A stretch of DNA of 64,000 bases from Marinospirillum perlucidum (GTDB taxonomy: Bacteria; Pseudomonadota; Gammaproteobacteria; Pseudomonadales; Halomonadaceae), in the NCBI RefSeq assembly GCF_003336805.1, contig NZ_QFWJ01000004.1:62001-126000 (forward strand), written 5' to 3'. The first letter of the stretch is position 1. Each line of letters begins with the position of its first letter. The position numbers were made by a program, and so were the translations under genes. Under the pieces are notes generated by a model. The model ran no database searches. It was given only the letters and a program-made list of their open reading frames with translations, and was not told the DNA's origin. Shown here piece by piece: positions 55,460 to 63,032 of the stretch.

Positions 55460-57292
55460 TCAGCGGACAGCGTCCGGTGCAGAAGCAAGAGTTTGCAGGC
55501 GCTGGCGGAATTCCTCAAGGCTCAATTCGCCCACAGTGCGCAGGGAGCGAACTTCGTTACCCTCCGGTTGGAAATAGAGGATGGCCGGAGGTCCAAACAA
55601 ACCCCACTGCTGCATCAGCTCCGTGTGTTCATCACGATTAGGGGTGACATCCAGTTGCAGGAAGCGAATCCGACCGGAAAATTCCGCCGAACTCATGTGA
55701 CTGAAGACTTCTTTTTCCATCACCAAGCAGGTCGCGCACCAGTCGGCGTAAAAATCCAACACCACGGGTAAACCCGCCTGCTGCGCTGAATTAATCGCTG
55801 TTTGTAGCTCTGCCGGGCTTTCGATACGTGTGAACAGAGGCGCTTCTTCCTGGCGACTGCTTGCCGAGGTTGCCGGTCCGGTCAGGCCAGCCAGCGGCTG
55901 AAGAGGATCGGTTTGTCCGGCCAGACCCGCGATCAACAGGGCCAGGGAATAGACCGCCAGGAGTGCAGCCAGACCTCTGCGGGTTTTCTGCCAGCCACTG
56001 GTAATTTCCGGCAGGCTACCCAAATGGGTCGCGTAAACCAGGCCCAGGGCACCCCAGAGCAGAAGACTAACTTGAGCCGGAAGAAAACGGCCCAGAAGAC
56101 TGATGGCCAGGGCCAGTAGGGCCACGCCAAAGAAATTCTTGACCGCCAGCATCCAGGTCCCGGCCTTGGGCAGGAAGCGGCCACCACCGGCCCCCACCAG
56201 TAGCAGGGGAACCCCCATACCCAGGCTCAGGGCAAAAAGGGCGGCACCACCGAGTAGGGCATCCCCCGTGGTGCTGATGTAAATCAGTGCTCCTGCCAAA
56301 GGCGCGGAAACACAAGGCGAGACGACCAGTGCAGAAATCAACCCCAAAAGAGCCAGACCCAGGTAGCGGCCGCTTCCCGATTGGGGTTCTTCACCCGGTT
56401 GCTGGCCGATTGCATTCAGGCGATCTCGGAGGAAGGCCGGTAGCTGGAGTTCATAGAAACCGAACATGGATAGGGAAAGCAGGACAAAAATCCCGGCAAA
56501 AATACTCAAGGCTAAAGGGTTCTGCATGGCTGCCTGAAGATTCATACTGGCCCCGAAATAACCGACCAGGACACCGGCCAGGGTATAGGTGGAGGCCATC
56601 CCCAGAACGTAAGCTAGAGACAGGGTCAGCCCCTTGCGAGCACTGATGTTTTCACCTTGACCGGCAATGGCTCCGGCCAGGATGGGGAGCATGGGCAGCA
56701 CACAGGGAGTAAAGGTCAGCCCCAGGCCGAGAACAAAAAAAGTACCCAGTATCCAGGCGCTGCTGGAGGTGGCCAACAGACCGGCCAGACCATCGGCGGT
56801 TTCCGTGGATGAATCCGAAGGCGTGGCTGCCGCTTCAGCTGTTTCAGAGTTATCAGCCTGCTGGGCCTGGCCCGGCCAATCAAGAGTGTAGGTGCGGGTC
56901 TGGGGGGGATAACACAGCCCCTTCTCGGCACAGCCCTGGTAACGGACTTGCACCTGCAGCCCGGAGAAGGCTGTCACCGTGGGAGTAAAGCTTAAACCAG
57001 CCTGGTCGTGAAAAACTTCGACCCGGCCGAAGTTGGGGTCGTCCTTGGTTTCCGACTCGGTCAGAAACTGGATTTCCTGAGGCTGACCCGCAGCCGTGAC
57101 GCTGATCCGCGAGCGGTACAAATAATAGCCCTCGGCAATTTGCCAATGGGTTTCAACACGCGGGTTTTCGCTGTCCACCAGTTGGATAGCAGGCTGAAAG
57201 GCCTCATCCACGGGCAGAAATTCCGGTTCTTCGGCCTGAAGGTTGGCACTGGCCAACAACAGCAGAAGGAACAAGATTTTTTTAATGGGCAT
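55460..57292 (-). CDS. dsbD: Thiol:disulfide interchange protein DsbD
   Basis: Moves reducing power from cytoplasmic thioredoxin to periplasmic thiol proteins. Full-length, 610 aa: signal peptide to about residue 20; N-terminal domain with Cys121 and Cys127 (QGCAEKGLCYPP); eight-helix core with FTPCVLPMLPILAG and SPCVSAPLAGAL; C-terminal thioredoxin domain with YADWCATCLVMEKEVF near residue 530. All three Cys pairs are intact. It leads an operon with a two-component system, which is unusual for dsbD. Confidence 0.95.
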   Translation of the reverse strand: MPIKKILFLLLLLASANLQAEEPEFLPVDEAFQPAIQLVDSENPRVETHWQIAEGYYLYRSRISVTAAGQPQEIQFLTESETKDDPNFGRVEVFHDQAGLSFTPTVTAFSGLQVQVRYQGCAEKGLCYPPQTRTYTLDWPGQAQQADNSETAEAAATPSDSSTETADGLAGLLATSSSAWILGTFFVLGLGLTFTPCVLPMLPILAGAIAGQGENISARKGLTLSLAYVLGMASTYTLAGVLVGYFGASMNLQAAMQNPLALSIFAGIFVLLSLSMFGFYELQLPAFLRDRLNAIGQQPGEEPQSGSGRYLGLALLGLISALVVSPCVSAPLAGALIYISTTGDALLGGAALFALSLGMGVPLLLVGAGGGRFLPKAGTWMLAVKNFFGVALLALAISLLGRFLPAQVSLLLWGALGLVYATHLGSLPEITSGWQKTRRGLAALLAVYSLALLIAGLAGQTDPLQPLAGLTGPATSASSRQEEAPLFTRIESPAELQTAINSAQQAGLPVVLDFYADWCATCLVMEKEVFSHMSSAEFSGRIRFLQLDVTPNRDEHTELMQQWGLFGPPAILYFQPEGNEVRSLRTVGELSLEEFRQRLQTLASAPDAVR

Positions 57293-57337
57293 GGCTAGAT
57301 CTCCTTGATGATCATGCAGCCAGCCTGCCTGGCAAAG

Positions 57338-57409
57338 ATTAAGGCTCGCTTAACGCTCACTTAAGAAAGCCTTAAGTTGCCGCTGCGAGGATGCTGACAT
57401 GGCCTTAAG
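57338..57409. promoter_or_regulatory. Array of 11-bp-phased CTTAA hexamers in the dsbD/tlpA control region
   Basis: Hexamers ATTAAG (57338), CTTAAC (57349), CTTAAG (57360) and CTTAAG (57371) recur every 11 bp with five-base spacers. A further CTTAAG at 57404 lies exactly 33 bp on, in the same register. This is the direct-repeat form bound by QseB/PmrA-type regulators, and one such gene is the second in the dsbD operon. The distal hexamer overlaps the tlpA leader. Confidence 0.75.
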
Positions 57410-57430
57410 ACTTCCACAGGAGATGTAGCA

Positions 57431-57982
57431 ATGATGAGCCAACCCACCCACCGTTTGAGTCGCTGGTTTGCAGCAGTAGCCCTGATGTTGGGCGTGACAG
57501 CCGTGGATTTTGCCAGTCGCGCAGAAGCAGCTGAACTTATCCCCGCGCAGGAGTCAGAAACGGCCCCACTGCGCGACCTGAAATTACCCCTGATGCAGGA
57601 AGAAGGCCAGCTGTCCATGCAGGACCTGGAAGGTGAAGTCGTTTTGGTGGACTTCTGGGCTTCCTGGTGTGGCCCTTGCCGGGAATCCTTTCCCTGGATG
57701 AATCGTATGCAGGCCCAGTATGCCGATCAGGGCCTGCGCATCGTCGGGGTTAATCTGGATCAGAACCTGGATGAAGCCCGGCGTTTTCTGGACCAACTGC
57801 CTGCTGCCTTTACGGTTTTACACGATGACCAGGCCCGCTTGCCCGAAGCCTATGGACTGATTGGCATGCCCTCCAGCTATCTGCTGGATCGCCAGGGTCG
57901 CCTGAGGGCTAGCCATACCGGCTTTCATGCCAGCCGGGTGGAAACCTATGAAGCCAGTATTCAGCAACTTTTGGCTGAATAA
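57431..57982 (+). CDS. TlpA-like periplasmic thioredoxin-family protein
   Basis: Exported thiol oxidoreductase of 183 aa. A signal peptide ends near residue 34 (ASRAEAA); then a TlpA/ResA domain with VLVDFWASWCGPCRESFPWM (Cys80 and Cys83) and the cis-Pro loop GMPSSYLLDRQGR. AGGAGA precedes the ATG. It is first in the rightward operon and directly divergent from dsbD, the expected source of its electrons. Partner may be the Cys-tailed lipoprotein that follows. Confidence 0.93.
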   Translation: MMSQPTHRLSRWFAAVALMLGVTAVDFASRAEAAELIPAQESETAPLRDLKLPLMQEEGQLSMQDLEGEVVLVDFWASWCGPCRESFPWMNRMQAQYADQGLRIVGVNLDQNLDEARRFLDQLPAAFTVLHDDQARLPEAYGLIGMPSSYLLDRQGRLRASHTGFHASRVETYEASIQQLLAE

Positions 57983-58014
57983 ACCGTTTTTACTCCTCAG
58001 GACAAGGGGACATC

Positions 58015-58239
58015 ATGATGAAATTGCAAAGAATAGTCTTGCTGCTGCTGATCGGTCTGCTCATCAGTGGCTGCTCCTCCTGGGGTGTTAAACCCTGGGA
58101 AAGAGACCTGCTGGCTGCCGATAAAATGCAGCTGATCAGTGAGCCGGTGGAAATGGGGCTGGATGATCATATCTATTTCAGTAAAGAAGGCAGCAGTGGC
58201 GGTCGCAGCTTTGGCGGCGGCGGTTGCGGATGCAACTAG
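58015..58239 (+). CDS. DUF4266 mini-lipoprotein with Gly/Cys tail
   Basis: A 74 aa lipoprotein: lipobox LLISGC with Cys20, then the DUF4266 core VKPWERDLLAADKMQLISEP and a C-terminal tail GGRSFGGGGCGCN. The mature chain is only about 55 residues, so it is almost a peptide tethered to the membrane. The two tail Cys could be a substrate of TlpA, bind metal, or receive a cofactor; none is shown. AAGGGG precedes the ATG. It lies 19 bases before the DUF3570 gene. Confidence 0.85.
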   Translation: MMKLQRIVLLLLIGLLISGCSSWGVKPWERDLLAADKMQLISEPVEMGLDDHIYFSKEGSSGGRSFGGGGCGCN

Positions 58240-58257
58240 GTCAGAGGGAGAGCAAGC

Positions 58258-59556
58258 ATGAGTAACGATTTGGATAAAAAATCCCTGCCGCTGGGCACCA
58301 CCCTGGCAGCCCTGGGCTGTGCGCTTTTGCAGGGCTTGCCCAATCAGGCCCAGGCCGGAGAGCTGGAAAACTGGGATGTGGATGCCGCTGTTCTGGTTTA
58401 TTCGGAAAGCGATAGCCGGGTGCAGGCGGCTGAACCGGTGATCAGTGCCACGCGTAATTTTGACAGTGAAACTCAACTGAATCTCAAACTGGTACTGGAT
58501 ACCCTGACCGGGGCTTCACCCAATGGGGCTCTGCCCAGTAATCAGCCGCAAACCTTCACGCGGCCTTCCGGCAAGGGCAGCTACACCACCGATGCCGGAG
58601 AATTGCCACTGGATGATACCTTTCGGGATACGCGGGTGGCGGCCTCGGCCGACTGGAGCGCGCCGATCAATCGTGACTGGACATATTCGGTGGGTGGGCA
58701 TTTCTCCAGTGAGCACGACTATCTGTCCACCGGCACCAATGCCAGCCTGTCGCGCTATCTCAATCAAAAGAACACCACCCTGACCCTCGCTGGCGGCCTT
58801 TCCCTGGATAGCATCAGTCCCGAAGGTGGATTGCCGGTGGGACTGAGCAGCATGGCCGTGCCTGGTAGTGGCAGCTTTAACAGTGATTTTGCCGCCAGTC
58901 GTTCCGGTAGTGAGGATGACAAGCTGGTCACGGATTTGCTGTTTGGGGTCACCCAGGTCATCAACCGGCGTACTCTGATGCAGTTCAACTACAGCCTGAA
59001 TCGGGCAGATGGCTATTTGAACGACCCCTACAAGGTGGTCAGTGTGCTGGATCAGCCCGGGGGCACAACCCAGGGATACCGCTACGAACAGCGCCCGGAT
59101 TCACGCATCAAGCAGGCACTTTTCGGTCAGGTGAAATACCAGCTGGGCTCCGGGGATGTGGCTGATTTAAGCTACCGCTATCAGTTTGATGACTGGGGTC
59201 TGAATTCACACACCCTGGAATTCAAATACCGCTGGGATCTCGGACGCCATTATCTGGAACCCCAACTACGCTGGTACACCCAGTCCGCTGTGGATTTCTA
59301 CCAACCCTACGCGCTGACCTCCCAGGTCAATGGGGGACTGGACGAGGTGACCGCCGACTATCGTTTGGGCGATTTTGATGCCTGGACGCTGGGGGTTCGC
59401 TATGGTTATCAGGTGACCGAGGGGCAGGAGGCCTATACCCGCCTGTCGCTGTACCAGCAGACCACCGATGACTTCAGCTCCTCGACCACCCCGGCCAGCG
59501 GTGACGATCTACCCGATACCACGGCCGTCATGTGGATACTGGGATATAAATTTTAA
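58258..59556 (+). CDS. DUF3570 outer-membrane beta-barrel protein
   Basis: Exported protein of 432 aa; signal peptide to about residue 33 (PNQAQA), a repetitive beta-strand pattern to the end, and a terminal aromatic signature MWILGYKF typical of outer-membrane barrels. Near the N-terminus, D-T-L-T-G-A-S-P-N-G (residues 81-90) resembles the Dxx(S/T)GA(T/S) sequence flavinylated by ApbE. It ends in TAATG overlap with apbE. The role is not established; association with apbE and thioredoxin genes suggests a redox function. Confidence 0.88.
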   Translation: MSNDLDKKSLPLGTTLAALGCALLQGLPNQAQAGELENWDVDAAVLVYSESDSRVQAAEPVISATRNFDSETQLNLKLVLDTLTGASPNGALPSNQPQTFTRPSGKGSYTTDAGELPLDDTFRDTRVAASADWSAPINRDWTYSVGGHFSSEHDYLSTGTNASLSRYLNQKNTTLTLAGGLSLDSISPEGGLPVGLSSMAVPGSGSFNSDFAASRSGSEDDKLVTDLLFGVTQVINRRTLMQFNYSLNRADGYLNDPYKVVSVLDQPGGTTQGYRYEQRPDSRIKQALFGQVKYQLGSGDVADLSYRYQFDDWGLNSHTLEFKYRWDLGRHYLEPQLRWYTQSAVDFYQPYALTSQVNGGLDEVTADYRLGDFDAWTLGVRYGYQVTEGQEAYTRLSLYQQTTDDFSSSTTPASGDDLPDTTAVMWILGYKF

Positions 59557-60506
59557 TGCGGACAAGGCAAGTGAAGGTGAGTTGGCAGGGAAGCCTTTTT
59601 CTCGCCCGATTTGATGCCATGGCCAGTCCCTGTGAAATTCTTCTGGCTTTGCCAAGGGAACAGCAGTCCCTGGCCGAAAAATTGGCTCGTATCGCAGCTG
59701 AGGAAGTCTGGCGAATCGAAGCGACTTACAGTCGTTACCGGCCGGATAATTTTTTTGCCCGCCTGCATCAACAAGCGGGTCAGTGGCAGGAGGTGGATGC
59801 AGAAACTACCCGCCTGCTGGATTTTGCTGATCAGGCCTGGCAGTTATCCGGCGGGCTCTTTGATATTACCTCCGGTATTCTGCGTCGGGTGTGGTCTTTT
59901 GATGGCAGTGATCGCCTGCCTGACCCGGATGCCGTCGCTGCGCTCCTGCCTCGCATCGGTTGGGACCAGGTCGGCTGGGAAAGCCGTACGGACAGCCTGG
60001 GCGGGCGTCTCTTTCTGCCCTCGGGGATGGAGCTTGATTTGGGGGGTCTGGGCAAGGAGTACGCTGCCGATCGGGCGCTGGGTTTGGCCCTTCAGGCCTT
60101 GCAGGCAGCGCTTGGATCAGCTCAATCTGCAAGCCTGCCGGGTTTGCTGGTTAATCTGGGCGGTGATCTGGCCGCCAATGCGCCGCCTTCCGAGCAGGCT
60201 CCCTGGCGAGTGGGGATTGAATCCACTGCCGTTGAGAACCAGGCAGCGTCTCTGCTTGAGCTGACCCGAGGTGGCCTGGCCACTTCCGGGGATAGTCGCC
60301 GCTATCTAGTCTGTGATGGCAAGCGCTATGGTCATCTGCTCAATCCCAAAACCGGTTGGCCTTTGCAAAAAGCGCCGCGCAGTGTGACCGTCTCTGCACC
60401 AACCTGTGTGCAAAGCGGATTGGTGGCCAGTCTGGCTTTGTTGCAAGGTGAGGCAGCCGAAACCTTTCTGAAACAGACAGGGCTGGCCTACTGGTTGGCC
60501 GCTTGA
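59556..60506 (+). CDS. ApbE-family FAD:protein FMN transferase (divergent)
   Basis: Enzyme family that attaches FMN to Ser/Thr of target proteins. 316 aa. Recognisable motifs: GGLFDITSGILRR, MELDLGGLGKEYAADRA, LLVNLGGDL, ATSGDSRRY and HLLNPKTGWP. Two oddities: no signal peptide or lipobox, so it is predicted cytoplasmic, and the final metal site reads APTCVQSGLVASL where usual ApbE has APTxxxAD-x-x-x-T, so the ligand Asp is Gly and Thr is Ser. The start overlaps the DUF3570 stop by one base. Called as divergent ApbE. Confidence 0.88.
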   Translation: MRTRQVKVSWQGSLFLARFDAMASPCEILLALPREQQSLAEKLARIAAEEVWRIEATYSRYRPDNFFARLHQQAGQWQEVDAETTRLLDFADQAWQLSGGLFDITSGILRRVWSFDGSDRLPDPDAVAALLPRIGWDQVGWESRTDSLGGRLFLPSGMELDLGGLGKEYAADRALGLALQALQAALGSAQSASLPGLLVNLGGDLAANAPPSEQAPWRVGIESTAVENQAASLLELTRGGLATSGDSRRYLVCDGKRYGHLLNPKTGWPLQKAPRSVTVSAPTCVQSGLVASLALLQGEAAETFLKQTGLAYWLAA

Positions 60507-60533
60507 ATCTTTTTACAGGTCAAGGTGTTAAAA

Positions 60534-60551
60534 TCCTCTTTAATTAGAGGA
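60534..60551 (+). promoter_or_regulatory. Hairpin covering the ribosome site of the UbiA-family gene
   Basis: TCCTCT (60534-60539) can pair with AGAGGA (60546-60551), which is the ribosome site for the GTG start at 60560. It is short, so regulation is only a possibility. Confidence 0.3.
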
Positions 60552-60559
60552 GTTTAACC

Positions 60560-61453
60560 GTGTTGAAGTTATATTTTGGTGTCGCGCGTGCCAATTTTTT
60601 GAGCTTGACGCTGGTCTGTATCTGCCTGGCTGCCAGTTATGGCTGGTTGATGACTGGCCAGCTAGTGTGGCCGGAACTGGCCCTGGTGCTCGCGGTGGCC
60701 CTGGCGGCCCATATCAGTGTAAATGCTTTGAATGAATATTTTGATTTTCGCTCCGGTCTGGATTATCTGACAGAAAAAACGCCTTTCAGCGGGGGCAGCG
60801 GCACCCTGCTTAAGTATCCTGATCAGGCCTGGCAGGCTTTGGTCGTGGGTCTGGTTACCCTGGCGCTAGTGATTCTGGGTGGTTTGGGTCTGATCGCGAT
60901 CCAGGGGTGGCAACTCTTGTGGATCGGACTGCCCGGTGTGGTCATCATCTACGCCTACACCCAGCATATTAATCGTTCTCCCCTTTTATGCCTGCTGGCG
61001 CCCGGCGTCGGTTTCGGTCTTTTGATGACCCTGGGCGCCAGTTGGGTGTTTAGCGATCAGCTGGATGCCGGTAGCTGGTCCTTGGCGGTGATTACGGCTC
61101 TTCTGGTCAGTAACCTGTTGCTGCTCAACCAGTTTCCTGATGTGGAAGCAGATCGTCAGGTGGGCCGCTGCAACTACCCTATTCTTTGGGGGCGCCGGGT
61201 CAGTGCCTGGATATTTTCCGGTCTTTTGGCTGTCAGCTATCTGGTCTTGGTTGTGGCCGTCTGGCAGCAGTGGCTAGCGGTTACCAGCCTGCTGGGGTTG
61301 ATCAGTCTGCCTCTGGCCTTGGTGTTGATGCGCGGGGTGATTCTCAGGGCGGATGACCTGAAGGCCCTGGTGCCCTTTATGGGGCTGAATATTCTCTTGT
61401 GTCATCTCTATCCCCTGTTGCTGGCTGGCGGTTTGGTCTGGGCCGGGAATTAA
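60560..61453 (+). CDS. UbiA-family prenyltransferase (MenA-like)
   Basis: Polytopic membrane prenyltransferase of 297 aa with about nine helices. Asp-rich motifs NALNEYFDFRSGLD (first) and NQFPDVEADRQVGR (second) bind the prenyl diphosphate and magnesium. The arrangement is closest to MenA (demethylmenaquinone synthesis) but other men genes are not in the window, so the acceptor is uncertain. GTG start behind AGAGGAG. It is 53 bases after apbE and may belong to that operon. Its TAA stop coincides with the left end of the repeat at 61452. Confidence 0.82.
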   Translation: MLKLYFGVARANFLSLTLVCICLAASYGWLMTGQLVWPELALVLAVALAAHISVNALNEYFDFRSGLDYLTEKTPFSGGSGTLLKYPDQAWQALVVGLVTLALVILGGLGLIAIQGWQLLWIGLPGVVIIYAYTQHINRSPLLCLLAPGVGFGLLMTLGASWVFSDQLDAGSWSLAVITALLVSNLLLLNQFPDVEADRQVGRCNYPILWGRRVSAWIFSGLLAVSYLVLVVAVWQQWLAVTSLLGLISLPLALVLMRGVILRADDLKALVPFMGLNILLCHLYPLLLAGGLVWAGN

Positions 61454-61645
61454 GAAACCTCTGATCAACTATTGCGCTTGATTATACTGCGTTGAAATTG
61501 ACCTCAAATTGCTCATTTACTCGCTGTAAACTCCGCTTTTTCGTTCATTTTCGCTGGCGACCTACACGGAAGTAGGAAGTGCTGGAATTCATCAGGAATG
61601 AATTCAGCCCTAACCGGCGCTCATTACGTTAATCAGAGGCTCCTT
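61452..61645. repeat. MITE-like element, copy B (long)
   Basis: Left end AAGAAACCTCTGAT (61452-61465) and right end ATCAGAGGCTCCTT (61632-61645) are inverted repeats matching at 12 of 14 positions. The centre has no ORF. Similar ends and internal blocks occur in the copy at 9365-9480. The left end supplies the last two bases of the UbiA-family stop; the right end encodes the last four residues (GASD) of the kinase on the other strand. Confidence 0.7.
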
Positions 61646-63032
61646 GATCCGTGGTGGCCTCTTCCAGAGGCAGGGTGAAGTAAAAACAGCTCCCCTGGCC
61701 GGGGGTGCTGTGAAAACCGATTTCTCCACCCAGTTGTTCAACAATTCTCTGGCAGATGGTTAGTCCCAGTCCGGTACCGCCATAGCGGCGCGAGATACTG
61801 GCATCGGCCTGGGTGAAGACTTCGAAGAGGCGGGATTGGGCTTCTTCCGCAATTCCCATGCCGGTGTCGGAAACGGTGAACTGGATTTCGCCGCCTCTGG
61901 GCTCAACATCCAGGCGGATGTAGCCTTTTTCAGTGAATTTCAGAGCATTGCCGATCAGGTTGAACAGGATTTGCCTGAGGCGTCCGGCATCGGTGTTGTA
62001 GCAACCTTCGGCTTGTGGATGCAGGTTCCAGTAAAAATCCAGCTGCTTTTGTTTTAACTCGGCACTGAAAAAACCGGCCACTTCTTCAATCAAGGGCTTC
62101 AAGTAGGTTTTTTGATAATCCAGTACCAGGCGGCCTGCTTCCAGACGGGAAATATCCAGCAGATCATTGAGCAGGGTCAGCAGAGAGTGGGCGCTTTTGA
62201 AAGCGGCATCAGCATAGGTCTGTTGCTCGGCGCTTAAAGGGGTTTCCCGAAGAAGATCGGTCATACCTAGAACCCCGTTCATGGGGGTGCGGATTTCATG
62301 GCTCATGGTGGCCAGAAAATCTGATTTGGCACGGCTGGCTTCTTCGGCCCGCGAGGCAGTGATTTCCAGCTGGGTGGCCATTTCCTGGGCCTGTAGCTGG
62401 GCCTGCCAGGATTCACGCATCTTGTGGATCAGGAGCACGATCATCAATCCCATGCTCAGGGAAAGCAGCAGAACCAGTCCGGCCAGGTAGCGATAGAGTT
62501 CCAGCTTGGATTGGCGGGCTTCGGTGGTAATGCGGGTGCTATAGCCTTTCATGCTGCTGGATAGCCGGGCACTGACCGCTTGCAATTGCTCGGACAGTTG
62601 CAGGAGTTTCTCGCTGCCCTGGGGGGTGAAGGCCTGGTCAGTAGCAAACACCGAATCCATTTCTTCAATCAGACGAATCAGCGTTTGGGTCTTGTTGCGG
62701 GTTTGGGCTTCCTCACCAAAAACCCGGGCAAACTGCCCCTGGCGTAGGATGTTCAGGCGGCTGTAGAGAATCTCGAAACGCAACTCAACTTCCTGGTCAC
62801 TAATGGCCTCTGGCTGGTAGAGATACTGGCTCAAGAGGCTGTTGAACCGCAGGTTTTCCCGATCCAGTTGGTAGGCAGCCCAGAGGGCATCATCGCGCAC
62901 CGCATCGGAGACCGCTTGCAGGCGATTATGCAAGGTCAGAAGAACGGCCAGACTGGCAATCAGAAAGACACCAGCAATGACCGGCAGTAGCCAGAAGCCG
63001 GGATTACGGTAGAGCGAAGCCGGTGTTTTCAC
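61629..63032 (-). CDS. Sensor histidine kinase without receiver domain
   Basis: Membrane sensor kinase of 467 aa. Helices at about 12-33 and 186-205 enclose a helical periplasmic sensor; then a coiled coil, H-box FLATMSHEIRTPMNGVLGMT, N-box LRQILFNLIGNALKFTEKGY, and G-boxes DTGMGI and GTGLGLTIC. The H-box is of the hybrid-kinase (ArcB/BarA) type, which often continues into receiver domains, yet it ends soon after the ATPase domain. GTG start overlaps the upstream gene stop as GTGA. Its last residues come from the repeat at 61452-61645. Confidence 0.9.
   Translation of the reverse strand: MKTPASLYRNPGFWLLPVIAGVFLIASLAVLLTLHNRLQAVSDAVRDDALWAAYQLDRENLRFNSLLSQYLYQPEAISDQEVELRFEILYSRLNILRQGQFARVFGEEAQTRNKTQTLIRLIEEMDSVFATDQAFTPQGSEKLLQLSEQLQAVSARLSSSMKGYSTRITTEARQSKLELYRYLAGLVLLLSLSMGLMIVLLIHKMRESWQAQLQAQEMATQLEITASRAEEASRAKSDFLATMSHEIRTPMNGVLGMTDLLRETPLSAEQQTYADAAFKSAHSLLTLLNDLLDISRLEAGRLVLDYQKTYLKPLIEEVAGFFSAELKQKQLDFYWNLHPQAEGCYNTDAGRLRQILFNLIGNALKFTEKGYIRLDVEPRGGEIQFTVSDTGMGIAEEAQSRLFEVFTQADASISRRYGGTGLGLTICQRIVEQLGGEIGFHSTPGQGSCFYFTLPLEEATTDQGASD

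Noticed and set aside
60534-60551. RNA thermosensor before the UbiA-family gene
   Set aside because: Only a six-pair stem with a six-base loop; too little to claim regulation, so it is listed only as a weak site.
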